From: Flagellimonas sediminis | Lineage (GTDB): Bacteria; Bacteroidota; Bacteroidia; Flavobacteriales; Flavobacteriaceae | Reading direction: 5' to 3' | Assembly: GCF_010500845.1 (NCBI RefSeq) | Contig: NZ_JAAAMI010000006.1 | Location: 124,001 to 188,000 of the forward strand | DNA length: 64,000 nucleotides | Shown: in pieces, positions 55,845 through 63,337 of the stretch | Numbering within the stretch: position 1 is the first letter of the stretch | Layout: every line of letters begins with the position of its first letter | Made by a program: the position numbers and the translations under genes | The notes under the pieces: generated by a model | Seen by the model: only the letters and a program-made list of their open reading frames with translations | The model's database searches: none | What the model was told of the DNA's origin: nothing

Positions 55845-57134
55845 TTAATCCTCAGTATTGATACGCACACTTACCAAATCAATTTTGGTATTGGACACTT
55901 CAAGGATTTTAAAGGTAAATTGATCTACGATGACTTCCGAGTCTTGTTCCGGGATTTCTCCGGTCCGGTTCACTATCAAACCGCCCAATGTTTCGTATTC
56001 CTCCCCTTCGGGCAGCTCCAATTTATAGTTTTCGTTGATATAGTCCACCTCCAATCGGGCCGAGAACCGATACTCATCCTCACTGATTTGTTCTTCCAGC
56101 AAATCGGTAGTATCGTGCTCATCCTCTATTTCCCCAAAAAGTTCCTCAATGATGTCCTCCACGGTCAAAATTCCAGCTGTTCCGCCATATTCGTCCAACA
56201 CCACCGCCATACTCTTTCGTTTTTTGGTCAACACGTTCAGAATATCCTGAATCAACATGGTTTCGGGGACAAACTCCACCGGCATTAAAATGCTCTTGAT
56301 AGTTTTTGGTTTTTTAAAAAGTTCATAGGAATGCACATAGCCTATGATCTCATCAATATTGTCCTTATAGACCAATATTTTGGAATAACCCGTTTCCGTG
56401 AACAGTTTGGTCAGGGTTTTTGGAGTTTCATTGAGCTCAACTGCCGTTATTTCGGTACGGGGGACCATAACCTCTCGGGCTTTCACGGTTGAAAACTCAA
56501 GGGCATTCTGGAAAATTTGTATTTCGGAATCCACTTCATCTTCTTCCTGCACGGTTTCCATTTGTTCGTTGATGTAATCGCCCAGTTCCAATTTGGTGAA
56601 AGAAAGTTGTACCTCATCCCCTTTGGTCTTAAAGAATACCCGAAGGATAAAATCGGAAACCTTGATCACGAACCAGGAGATGAACGAAAACAGCACATAA
56701 AAGATATAGGCCGGAATCGCGAACAATTTCAAGAGAGTGTTGGCGTATATCTGGAATAACACTTTTGGTAAAAACTCCGCGGTCAATAAAATGATCAGGG
56801 TGGAAATGATGGTCTGGGTCAACAGGCTAAAATCGGTCAGGATCGAATTCAAAAACTCAGACTCGGCGGGCAACATCCCTTGGAACCATTCCATAAGCAC
56901 TTCACCCATGAACAATCCGTAGACCACAAGGGCAATATTATTGCCAATAAGCATGGTTGCAATAAACTTGGAAGGTTTTTCTGTAAGGAGGCCCAGTACT
57001 TTTGCCAAAAATCCTTCTTGCTTTTTCTCAATCTCGATATGAATCCTGTTGGCGGATATAAATGCAATTTCCATTCCCGAAAAAAATGCCGAGAACAACA
57101 GGCAAAGAAGTATGATGATGATCGAGGTATCCAA
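55845..57134 (-). CDS. CNNM/CBS-domain membrane protein (CorB/hemolysin-C-like, GldE relative)
   Basis: 429 residues. TTG at 57134 is the likely start (next in-frame ATG removes the first helix). Four hydrophobic segments form the DUF21/CNNM domain (SIIIILLCLLFSAFFSGMEIAFIS). Two CBS repeats follow (VMVPRTEITAVELNETPKTL, SILMPVEFVPETMLIQDIL with DEYGGTAGILTVEDIIEELFG), then a CorC_HlyC domain. CorB/CorC proteins regulate Mg2+/Co2+ efflux; the gliding protein GldE has the same architecture, so the sequence alone cannot decide. Confidence 0.9.
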   Translation of the reverse strand: MDTSIIIILLCLLFSAFFSGMEIAFISANRIHIEIEKKQEGFLAKVLGLLTEKPSKFIATMLIGNNIALVVYGLFMGEVLMEWFQGMLPAESEFLNSILTDFSLLTQTIISTLIILLTAEFLPKVLFQIYANTLLKLFAIPAYIFYVLFSFISWFVIKVSDFILRVFFKTKGDEVQLSFTKLELGDYINEQMETVQEEDEVDSEIQIFQNALEFSTVKAREVMVPRTEITAVELNETPKTLTKLFTETGYSKILVYKDNIDEIIGYVHSYELFKKPKTIKSILMPVEFVPETMLIQDILNVLTKKRKSMAVVLDEYGGTAGILTVEDIIEELFGEIEDEHDTTDLLEEQISEDEYRFSARLEVDYINENYKLELPEGEEYETLGGLIVNRTGEIPEQDSEVIVDQFTFKILEVSNTKIDLVSVRINTED

Positions 57135-57139
57135 GATGG

Positions 57140-57340
57140 TTATTGATTTTCCTTCTTTCTTTGCTCAAAACGTTTCCGGTATCGCCTCCTAAAAACGAAC
57201 ATGGCCACGGACACTATGGCAAAAAAGATAAAAATATAGGTATCCTTGGGGTTGATGCTCCACAAGGTGGCAATCTTATAAAGGGATATGGCCGCTACGG
57301 CCAAGTATAGGTATTCTGTGTATCTTAAAATTTTGATCAT
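57140..57340 (-). CDS. Small two-helix membrane protein between lptC and the CNNM gene
   Basis: 66 residues: two hydrophobic segments (LYLAVAAISLYKIATLW and TYIFIFFAIVSVAMFVF) and a strongly basic tail (RRRYRKRFEQRKKENQ). The ATG overlaps the lptC stop by 4 bases (ATGA), so it is translationally coupled, and the gene ends 5 bases before the CNNM start. No family known by name. A small inner-membrane accessory protein is inferred. Confidence 0.8.
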   Translation of the reverse strand: MIKILRYTEYLYLAVAAISLYKIATLWSINPKDTYIFIFFAIVSVAMFVFRRRYRKRFEQRKKENQ

Positions 57341-57948
57341 AATTGTTCCTCTTCTTCTTTTATGGTCATAAGACCAAAGGTCTTGTTGGCTTTAAAAAAG
57401 CTAAAATCTTTGTTGAAGTCCATCCCTTCGCCATCCATGACGGTGCCATCATCGGGATTGGTGTAGGTAAAGGCGGCTTCGGTGAAAATCCAGTTATTCT
57501 TATTGTCAAAATATAACTGGTCGGTTTTGAGTTTTTTACCGTCATAACTATCAATGACCACATTTCCCTGCAAATCTATCAAATTGGTCTGTGTGTAAAT
57601 AATACCATAGTCTGCAGTCACCACACTTTTTTGGCCTTTGTCGTCAAAGAAATCGACCTTGAGTCCTTTAGGAAAGGTACGGAATTTGAAGCTTTGGTTA
57701 TCGAAATTTTCGGTGATGGGACTTGTAAGTACTGCAATGACTCTGGAATTGGCAGAATCCTGAGAGCTCATGGCTTCTATAGTTTCGGTATAGGTGAGCG
57801 TAAAGTTTTGGGCTATCCATTGAGGAAAAATGGGTTTCACGGCTTCTTCGCCCACCCTTTTGTAATCATCCTCACAGGACATAAAAAGGATTGCCACGGT
57901 AAAGACCGTGGCAAAACACTTTAAAATATTTCGTGATGTTGGTATCAA
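57337..57948 (-). CDS. lptC: LPS-export periplasmic protein LptC
   Basis: 203 residues starting at TTG 57948 (no ATG in the N-terminal region). An N-terminal segment ends in a lipobox-like FMSCEDDY. The LptC beta-jellyroll is recognisable (NFTLTYTETIEAMSS... , VVTADYGIIYTQTNLIDLQGNVVI, DQLYFDNKNNWIFTEAAFTY). It carries lipopolysaccharide from the LptBFG exporter towards LptA. Its start lies 2 bases after the TPR gene's stop. The lptE homologue is at the other end of the window. Confidence 0.9.
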   Translation of the reverse strand: MIPTSRNILKCFATVFTVAILFMSCEDDYKRVGEEAVKPIFPQWIAQNFTLTYTETIEAMSSQDSANSRVIAVLTSPITENFDNQSFKFRTFPKGLKVDFFDDKGQKSVVTADYGIIYTQTNLIDLQGNVVIDSYDGKKLKTDQLYFDNKNNWIFTEAAFTYTNPDDGTVMDGEGMDFNKDFSFFKANKTFGLMTIKEEEEQL

Positions 57949-57950
57949 AC

Positions 57951-59321
57951 TTATAGATTAGGTACCGTAACGCTACCACCTACCCAACAGCTAAAGCTTA
58001 CTGTTTTACCTGCCATACCGGAACTAAAAATCATTTCCTTGGTAGGTGCTTTGGCTTCGTAGCTGACCGCGGTTTGGTTAGCATGGCCACTTATGGCGGG
58101 GTCTACCCTACCGGCCTTTCTGGCCATTTCCGCAGCTTTCCAGTAGATAGCCCTTTTCTCGAATGGGGTACTACCACAATCGTTGGCACTTCCTGCATAC
58201 AAGTTGGCGATCAACAAATACGCTTTTCCATTGGAGGCGTTGGCCTCAATTGCCTTAAGGGCGTAGTTCCTAGCTTGGGATGGGCTACTTCTGCGCACAC
58301 TGGTTGCGATTTTGTAAAGAATGTTGGACTTTTTATAGGAATTGGTTTCCAATTCCGCAGCCTTATTGTAATCAGCAATAGCCCCTTTCATATCACCAGA
58401 TTGAAGCTTTAAAGCACCGCCGTACACGTAAGCATCGGCAGATGGGTCAAGGGCCAACTGGGCCTCGAACAATTTTCTGAACATGGGATCATCCGTACAA
58501 TCTTTGGAGAACATTCTACCTACGGCACCTTTCACCCATTTTACATCGCTTTTTCTGGCTTCATAATTTTTTTCATAAAGTGGAATCAAGTTGTCGCAAT
58601 CGGCAAGGGCACCCAATTTGGAATCTACGCTACTGGCCACTTTACCAAAAGATTCAGAGTTTACGGTAGCTGCTTTTAAGATACTGCTCTCTTTTTTGGT
58701 CAAAGTCCCCAATGAATCTTTGGGCAACAATTTGGTTACGACATCTGTCAATTTTTGGTTTTCCTCATCCAATTTTAAGGTCACATCATCATACGTATCA
58801 AAAACATCCTGAAGATCCTTTTTACCCGCACCATGCAAATCTACCAAGCTGGAGAAATAAAGGTAAAGTGCCTTTGGGTTGGTGAAGTTTTCCCTGTCCT
58901 CTTTGAAGGCCTTGTCCAGCATACTGAACAATTGCTCATCGGAAGCCATTTTATTGTCGTACAACAACAAGGCCTTATCAATGGCCACATCGGCTTTTGT
59001 ATAATTGGTAGGGAAATATTTTATACTATTGTCATAAAGGGAGAGTAATTCTTGAATAAATCTATCCTTTTCCGCTCCGGATGACTTGTCAATTTTATGT
59101 TCCAAAATCTTTTCACCATAGGAAAAGTTGGCCTTGTTGATATCGGGGCAGCTTTCATATACCATTTTCCATGGCTCGTAAGCTGCATCGTAATTTTTTA
59201 CTTTGGCATGCTCTGCGTAAATGGAAAGATTCGTCATGCACTCGGGGTTCTGTGCTTGGGCCATACTTAATCCCGTCAACATAACGACCGTTATCATTGT
59301 TAAGTAGTGTCTCTTTTTCAT
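57951..59321 (-). CDS. Exported TPR protein upstream of lptC
   Basis: 456 residues from ATG 59321 with a signal peptide (MKKRHYLTMITVVMLTGLSMAQAQ). Repeated helix pairs fit TPR motifs, e.g. DAYVYGGALKLQSGDMKGAIADY and SSPSQARNYALKAIEANASNGKAYLLI. The C-terminal stretch is beta-rich (VSFSCWVGGSVTVPNL). Homologues in this position are conserved in Flavobacteriia between coaX/outer-membrane protein and lptC; function unknown, probably envelope assembly. Its ATG overlaps by four bases the stop of a possible 13-codon leader ORF. Confidence 0.85.
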   Translation of the reverse strand: MKKRHYLTMITVVMLTGLSMAQAQNPECMTNLSIYAEHAKVKNYDAAYEPWKMVYESCPDINKANFSYGEKILEHKIDKSSGAEKDRFIQELLSLYDNSIKYFPTNYTKADVAIDKALLLYDNKMASDEQLFSMLDKAFKEDRENFTNPKALYLYFSSLVDLHGAGKKDLQDVFDTYDDVTLKLDEENQKLTDVVTKLLPKDSLGTLTKKESSILKAATVNSESFGKVASSVDSKLGALADCDNLIPLYEKNYEARKSDVKWVKGAVGRMFSKDCTDDPMFRKLFEAQLALDPSADAYVYGGALKLQSGDMKGAIADYNKAAELETNSYKKSNILYKIATSVRRSSPSQARNYALKAIEANASNGKAYLLIANLYAGSANDCGSTPFEKRAIYWKAAEMARKAGRVDPAISGHANQTAVSYEAKAPTKEMIFSSGMAGKTVSFSCWVGGSVTVPNL

Positions 59322-59359
59322 CTTACTAATTTTAAAGTGGTTAAAGTACAAATTTTCAT
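59318..59359 (-). CDS. Possible 13-codon leader ORF with strong Shine-Dalgarno, coupled to the TPR gene
   Basis: ATG at 59359-59357, then Lys-Ile-Cys-Thr-Leu-Thr-Thr-Leu-Lys-Leu-Val-Arg and TGA at 59320-59318, which overlaps the TPR gene ATG as ATGA. AGGAGG (59373-59368) lies 8 bases upstream of the ATG, a rare perfect signal in this phylum. The motif is partly folded into a hairpin, ATCCT/AGGAT (59366-59380). Coding status is uncertain; it could be a translational-coupling leader. Confidence 0.35.
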   Translation of the reverse strand: MKICTLTTLKLVR

Positions 59360-59424
59360 TATAAAATCCTCCTAAAGGATCCCTAATGGGTGGTTATTTA
59401 TCAAATTTTAAAAAAAAGGTCCCA

Positions 59425-60690
59425 TCAATTTATTTTTCTTTTCTGAAACCATATGTCATTTAAGGATAACCCTACATTGACCTTCAAATAACTTTCCTCT
59501 ATAAGGTTCGCGTCCGTGGTTCCCCTTCTACCCAACTCAAACCCGAGGTTTACATTGGAGAAGGTACCACCCAACGGCATACCAAGACCAAAAGTTATGC
59601 CAAAATTGTTTATCTCTTTTCCGTTGACCTCCAAACCGCTTACGTCATACCGCAATCCAGCACGGTAGGTAACCCTTTTAAAATAGCCGGACAAGGCACG
59701 GTAATCAGGCACCCAATACCCTCCAAAGGCATAGGTGGCCGCATCATTGTACGTCACATTTTGGAGTCCCAAAAAGGCGTTGTCAAAATCGCTGTACTGT
59801 TGAAAACTGTACTCAACCCCCATGAACCATTTTTTATCCTCCCCAAAACCGAGTCCCAGAGTGGTGCGTGTGGGTATCTTCAACTCGGTGTTCCTTAAAT
59901 TACTTGCATCCAAATTCACATCCACCACTTCCACATTGTTCCCATTGGCAAGTGAGAACGACCCTAAGGTTTGGGTGTTCTTGGACACTAAATTTCCTTG
60001 GGTGTTCACCAAAACGGAAGCGAACAGCGTATACTTATCCTTTATTGTTGGAGTGTAGTTCAAGGCATAGTTAAAATCATAGCCGTTGATCTTTGAAACG
60101 CGGTCGTCCAAGGTACCGAATTGCACTCCTTCCACACTTTGTATCCTTTGGTATTTAAGGGAGCCAAAATTAAAATTGGCGGTTATTCCCAAGCTAAGGT
60201 TCTTGATAGGTTCAAAACCGATGGAAGTATATAATCGGTTCAACCCACCATCGCCGGTATAAATATTGGTTACTTCTGCACCCTCACTGTTGGTTCTAAC
60301 ATTGTTCAGGCTATACCCCACGGAAGTAAATGGCATTACCCCGAATCCCATCCCTATTTTTCGGGAAAGTGGAAACGCTATGGACAGATAGTCCAAAGTG
60401 GTCACCGAGGTATTCTGCTGTTCCGACCAATCCTTTAATCGGTATTCCCTGCGTGAAATTCCAGCGGTATAGGTAGTTACCCTTAGTTTAGAATAGGCGG
60501 CCGGGTTAGTCAGGTTGATATGGATACTGTCTCCATACATTGATATACCTCCCATCATTTGATTTTCCACAGACCCTTGGTCCCTATGATCCCCGATACC
60601 AAAATAAGAGTATGGTGAAATGGTCCCATTTTGCGCGAACATGCCGTGGGCCATCACGCAAAAAAATGCAATCAGAATTTTTTTAACCAT
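59425..60690 (-). CDS. Outer-membrane beta-barrel protein (FadL/OmpP1-like)
   Basis: 421 residues with signal peptide (MVKKILIAFFCVMAHGMFAQ). The mature start NGTISPYSYFGIGDHRDQGS is shared by a Bacteroidota family of outer-membrane porins resembling FadL. Alternating hydrophobic strands and a C-terminal strand (SLNDIWFQKRKIN) fit a barrel. It is directly downstream of coaX (stop adjacent to start) and upstream of the TPR gene. Transport substrate unknown. Confidence 0.85.
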   Translation of the reverse strand: MVKKILIAFFCVMAHGMFAQNGTISPYSYFGIGDHRDQGSVENQMMGGISMYGDSIHINLTNPAAYSKLRVTTYTAGISRREYRLKDWSEQQNTSVTTLDYLSIAFPLSRKIGMGFGVMPFTSVGYSLNNVRTNSEGAEVTNIYTGDGGLNRLYTSIGFEPIKNLSLGITANFNFGSLKYQRIQSVEGVQFGTLDDRVSKINGYDFNYALNYTPTIKDKYTLFASVLVNTQGNLVSKNTQTLGSFSLANGNNVEVVDVNLDASNLRNTELKIPTRTTLGLGFGEDKKWFMGVEYSFQQYSDFDNAFLGLQNVTYNDAATYAFGGYWVPDYRALSGYFKRVTYRAGLRYDVSGLEVNGKEINNFGITFGLGMPLGGTFSNVNLGFELGRRGTTDANLIEESYLKVNVGLSLNDIWFQKRKIN

Positions 60691-61419
60691 TTAGTCTTTG
60701 TTGTATTCCAGCAGGCCATTGAGCCCCTCCAAGAGAAATTTGGAGTTCGCAAATATGGTGTTTTTTAGCCTTTTGGCAAAAAAATGGGAGTCGCCGCCTG
60801 TTAAAATAACTGTTAAATGTTGAAAGCGTGAACGATACTGGTCTATAACCCCATCCACTTCACAGGCCACCCCATTGATTACACCACTATGCATACAGGT
60901 ATGGGTAGCGTTGCCGATGAAGTCGAGAAAATCTTGCGGTTCCAATAATGGAAGACTGGCCGTTTGCTCGTGCATGGCCCTGTAACGCATGAGAACACCC
61001 GGCGAAATGGCCCCACCCATATATTCCCCGGCATTGTTCACCATTTCATAAGTAATGCAAGTACCGGCGTCGATGACCAAGGTGTTTCCTGATGGATTTT
61101 GGCAAAACGCTGCGGTGGCCAGTGCCAACCGATCTACACCCAATGTTTGCGGCGTGGCATAACTGTTCTTAAAAGGCACTTTGGAGCTACTGGATAGCAC
61201 ATGCACCTTACAGAACAAAGACAAAATATCTCGTTCCTTATGGTCCAATTTACCCACTGAAGATATGATGGCATGACCAATCTTGGGGTAAGCCTCAAAA
61301 AGTTCCTTGACCTTGGACAGGAACAGTCCCGATTCTGAGGCTTGGTCGTAAATAATTTTACCATTTTCAAAAACGGCATATTTTACCAAGGTATTCCCGA
61401 TGTCGATCACAAGGTTCAT
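60691..61419 (-). CDS. coaX: Type III pantothenate kinase CoaX
   Basis: 242 residues of the ASKHA fold: N-terminal IDIGNTLVKYAVFE, YATPQTLGVDRLALATAAF, VIDAGTCITYEMVN, GAISPGVLMRYRAMH and VILTGGDSHFF. It phosphorylates pantothenate in coenzyme A synthesis and is K+-dependent and pantothenamide-insensitive. It starts the minus-strand cluster that runs to ppiD, divergent from the tRNA gene. Confidence 0.96.
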   Translation of the reverse strand: MNLVIDIGNTLVKYAVFENGKIIYDQASESGLFLSKVKELFEAYPKIGHAIISSVGKLDHKERDILSLFCKVHVLSSSSKVPFKNSYATPQTLGVDRLALATAAFCQNPSGNTLVIDAGTCITYEMVNNAGEYMGGAISPGVLMRYRAMHEQTASLPLLEPQDFLDFIGNATHTCMHSGVINGVACEVDGVIDQYRSRFQHLTVILTGGDSHFFAKRLKNTIFANSKFLLEGLNGLLEYNKD

Positions 61420-61471
61420 GGTACAAAGATCGAGAATTGGAAAAAATTCGATGCCTTTTTTCTTCTTTTTG

Positions 61472-61502
61472 TTTGTATATCCTAATTTTGAAATTATATT
61501 TG
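61472..61502 (+). promoter_or_regulatory. Consensus housekeeping promoter of the tRNA-Phe gene
   Basis: TTTG (61472-61475), exactly 19 bases, and TATATTTG (61495-61502): a perfect match to the Bacteroidota TTTG-N19-TAnnTTTG consensus. The start falls about 10 bases before the tRNA. Confidence 0.85.
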
Positions 61503-61519
61503 CACCCGCTTTAGGGCAT

Positions 61520-61595
<76 letters not shown>

Positions 61596-61597
61596 CA

Positions 61598-61644
61598 CCC
61601 CCCCCCCCCCCGCATCCACAAGGATTGCGGGGGTTTTGTTTTTT
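61598..61644 (+). terminator. tRNA terminator with a 14-base poly-C tract
   Basis: Fourteen consecutive C (61598-61611) follow the CCA. CCCCCGCA-TCC (61607-61617) pairs with GGA-(T)-TGCGGGGG (61622-61633), one bulged T, then TTTTGTTTTTT. The left part of the stem is the poly-C run. Confidence 0.85.
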
Positions 61645-61714
61645 GGCCTAATTCAAAAGGAATAGAGCCAAATCCAGACCAACTTTATTGATTAAAGTAA
61701 AGAATCGCAATGGA

Positions 61715-62095
61715 TTAAGAAATGGCCATCAATGAGGTCTGCAGATCGGAGAGCAACCTTTTTTCAACCTCTTCTTGAGCCGTATTGATCTGAACAAAAT
61801 TTCGTTCCACCAAGGAATACAAAGGTTCTGGGGTATCGTTGTGCACCGATACCTGTCCGTTTCGACAATCGATATCCAAAACGATCAGGGAAAGATAATC
61901 CATCAAATGTTCGGCTTCATTGATCAAAATGCGAATGATCTGCAGTTGTACCGCATATTCCAAATTGATGCGTTGCACTTGATCCAGTGCATTGGCCGCC
62001 GAAAGATGTTTCCAATGGATTTCCAAACCTAATTTTTTTACAAAAATAGGATAATTTGCAAATAAATTTACGATTAATAAACATTCAATTAACAT
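61715..62095 (-). CDS. Hypothetical small helical protein downstream of the AraC regulator
   Basis: Up to 126 residues; no family recognised. The core (from ~residue 24, EIHWKHLSAANALDQVQ) is mostly amphipathic helix with VHNDTPEPLYSLVERNFVQI in the middle. The true start is unsure: a -7-like TATTTTTG lies at 62041-62048 on the minus strand inside the first codons, which would favour a TTG start near 62026. It follows the AraC regulator by 26 bases on the same strand. Confidence 0.6.
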   Translation of the reverse strand: MLIECLLIVNLFANYPIFVKKLGLEIHWKHLSAANALDQVQRINLEYAVQLQIIRILINEAEHLMDYLSLIVLDIDCRNGQVSVHNDTPEPLYSLVERNFVQINTAQEEVEKRLLSDLQTSLMAIS

Positions 62096-62121
62096 TGAAA
62101 TGGATTGACCTTGGGTGGTTC

Positions 62122-63144
62122 CTATTTTCTTTTGCTCGCCATAAAATCGCTTGGGCTTACCCCAAATTTTTCCTTGAAAATCTTGGAAAAATAGCTCCTA
62201 CTGGTAAAACCTATGGAGTAGACCACCTCCGAAATGTTCATCTCCGAATTGGCAATCAGGTCTCGGGCCACTTCCAACCTGGCGTTCCGGATGTATTCCG
62301 TTACGGTCTTGTTGTAGAGCAACCTAAAACCTTCCTGCAATTTGGCCTGGGTAAGCCCGGTTTCTGCAGAAATCTCTTCCAACGAAAACTCCTTGGCAAT
62401 ATTGTCCTCAATTTTTTTGGCGTATTCCCTAATTTCCTTCAATTCCCTTTTTAACAGCGAAGTGGGCAATTGCTTGTTCTTTACTTCCTTATTGTGTTGC
62501 ATAATATGCATGGACAGGATCTGATAGACCAAACCTTCAATTTGCATGATACGGATCATGCCCTTACCCTTCACTTCGCGAAGGGCGGTCATCAAATCGG
62601 CCATTTTCAGATTGTACGACCCAAAGTAGGCGAACACTTTTTCATGGTCAGTATCCATGAACACTTCATACAATTGTCTATTTAGAGAGTCTCCCTGGTT
62701 CAACCTTCTTTTTAAAAAAGGTTTTCGGCGTACCTGGATCACACTAAGGGAAATGGTCACATCTTTTGGAAAATAACGATCGCTTATACCCCCACTTCTA
62801 TTGGTCAAGATTACGGACTGAAATTGTTCAATAAACTTGATCTCATCCGTGGATTGGTACCCGAACTTGTGGCCGCTATATCCTTCTAAACAGTAGTAAA
62901 AGTTGATAGGGTTGAATTTTGACGTATCCACAATGATGGTCACTTCATCAAAAAAGATCAACTCATACTCCACCAAGCTCACGCCCCATTCAAATTCGAT
63001 GTACCTCATATGCCCGCGGGCCTTTTCATTGTCAACCTCAAGGGTATATTGTCCCCAGCGCTCCATAATGGTTCCACCTATAACTTCTCGTACTTGCTCC
63101 ACCGAATCGGCAGTTTTCTGGGCCTCTATATAAATTTTTATCAT
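62122..63144 (-). CDS. AraC-family transcriptional regulator with novel N-terminal domain
   Basis: 340 residues from ATG 63144 (MIKIYIEAQKTADSVEQVRE); a longer frame upstream would cover the promoter. The N-terminal ~230 residues are a beta-rich sensor-like domain (IIVDTSKFNPINFYYCLEGY, RSGGISDRYFPKDVTISLSV) of no named family. The C-terminal AraC domain is complete (FSLEEISAETGLTQAKLQEGF, NISEVVYSIGFTSRSYFSKIF, GVSPSDF). It is divergent from the SRAP-like gene with a 193-base shared region. Target genes unknown. Confidence 0.88.
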   Translation of the reverse strand: MIKIYIEAQKTADSVEQVREVIGGTIMERWGQYTLEVDNEKARGHMRYIEFEWGVSLVEYELIFFDEVTIIVDTSKFNPINFYYCLEGYSGHKFGYQSTDEIKFIEQFQSVILTNRSGGISDRYFPKDVTISLSVIQVRRKPFLKRRLNQGDSLNRQLYEVFMDTDHEKVFAYFGSYNLKMADLMTALREVKGKGMIRIMQIEGLVYQILSMHIMQHNKEVKNKQLPTSLLKRELKEIREYAKKIEDNIAKEFSLEEISAETGLTQAKLQEGFRLLYNKTVTEYIRNARLEVARDLIANSEMNISEVVYSIGFTSRSYFSKIFKEKFGVSPSDFMASKRK

Positions 63145-63189
63145 AGGTGTTCCGTACTGACCAACGTTAATACATATTTCGCCAACCAA

Positions 63190-63219
63190 TAAAGATAGTT
63201 TTTGTTTGATCTTGCACAA
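63190..63219 (-). promoter_or_regulatory. Probable promoter of the AraC gene
   Basis: Minus-strand TTG (63219-63217), 19 bases, then TATCTTTA (63197-63190), one mismatch to TAnnTTTG. It supports the start at 63144. Confidence 0.6.
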
Positions 63220-63337
63220 TCACCATTTCCATTTATTTTGATTTTACATATTTTAAAGCAAAAGCATCATCATTAAACCCTTTTGAGTCAACCCTTTTTC
63301 AAAATAACAGGTTATTTGCCCTAAAAATTGAAAAGCT

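Noticed and set aside
55845-57134. Firm naming as gliding protein GldE
   Set aside because: CorB/CNNM and GldE share the architecture and no other gld gene is near.
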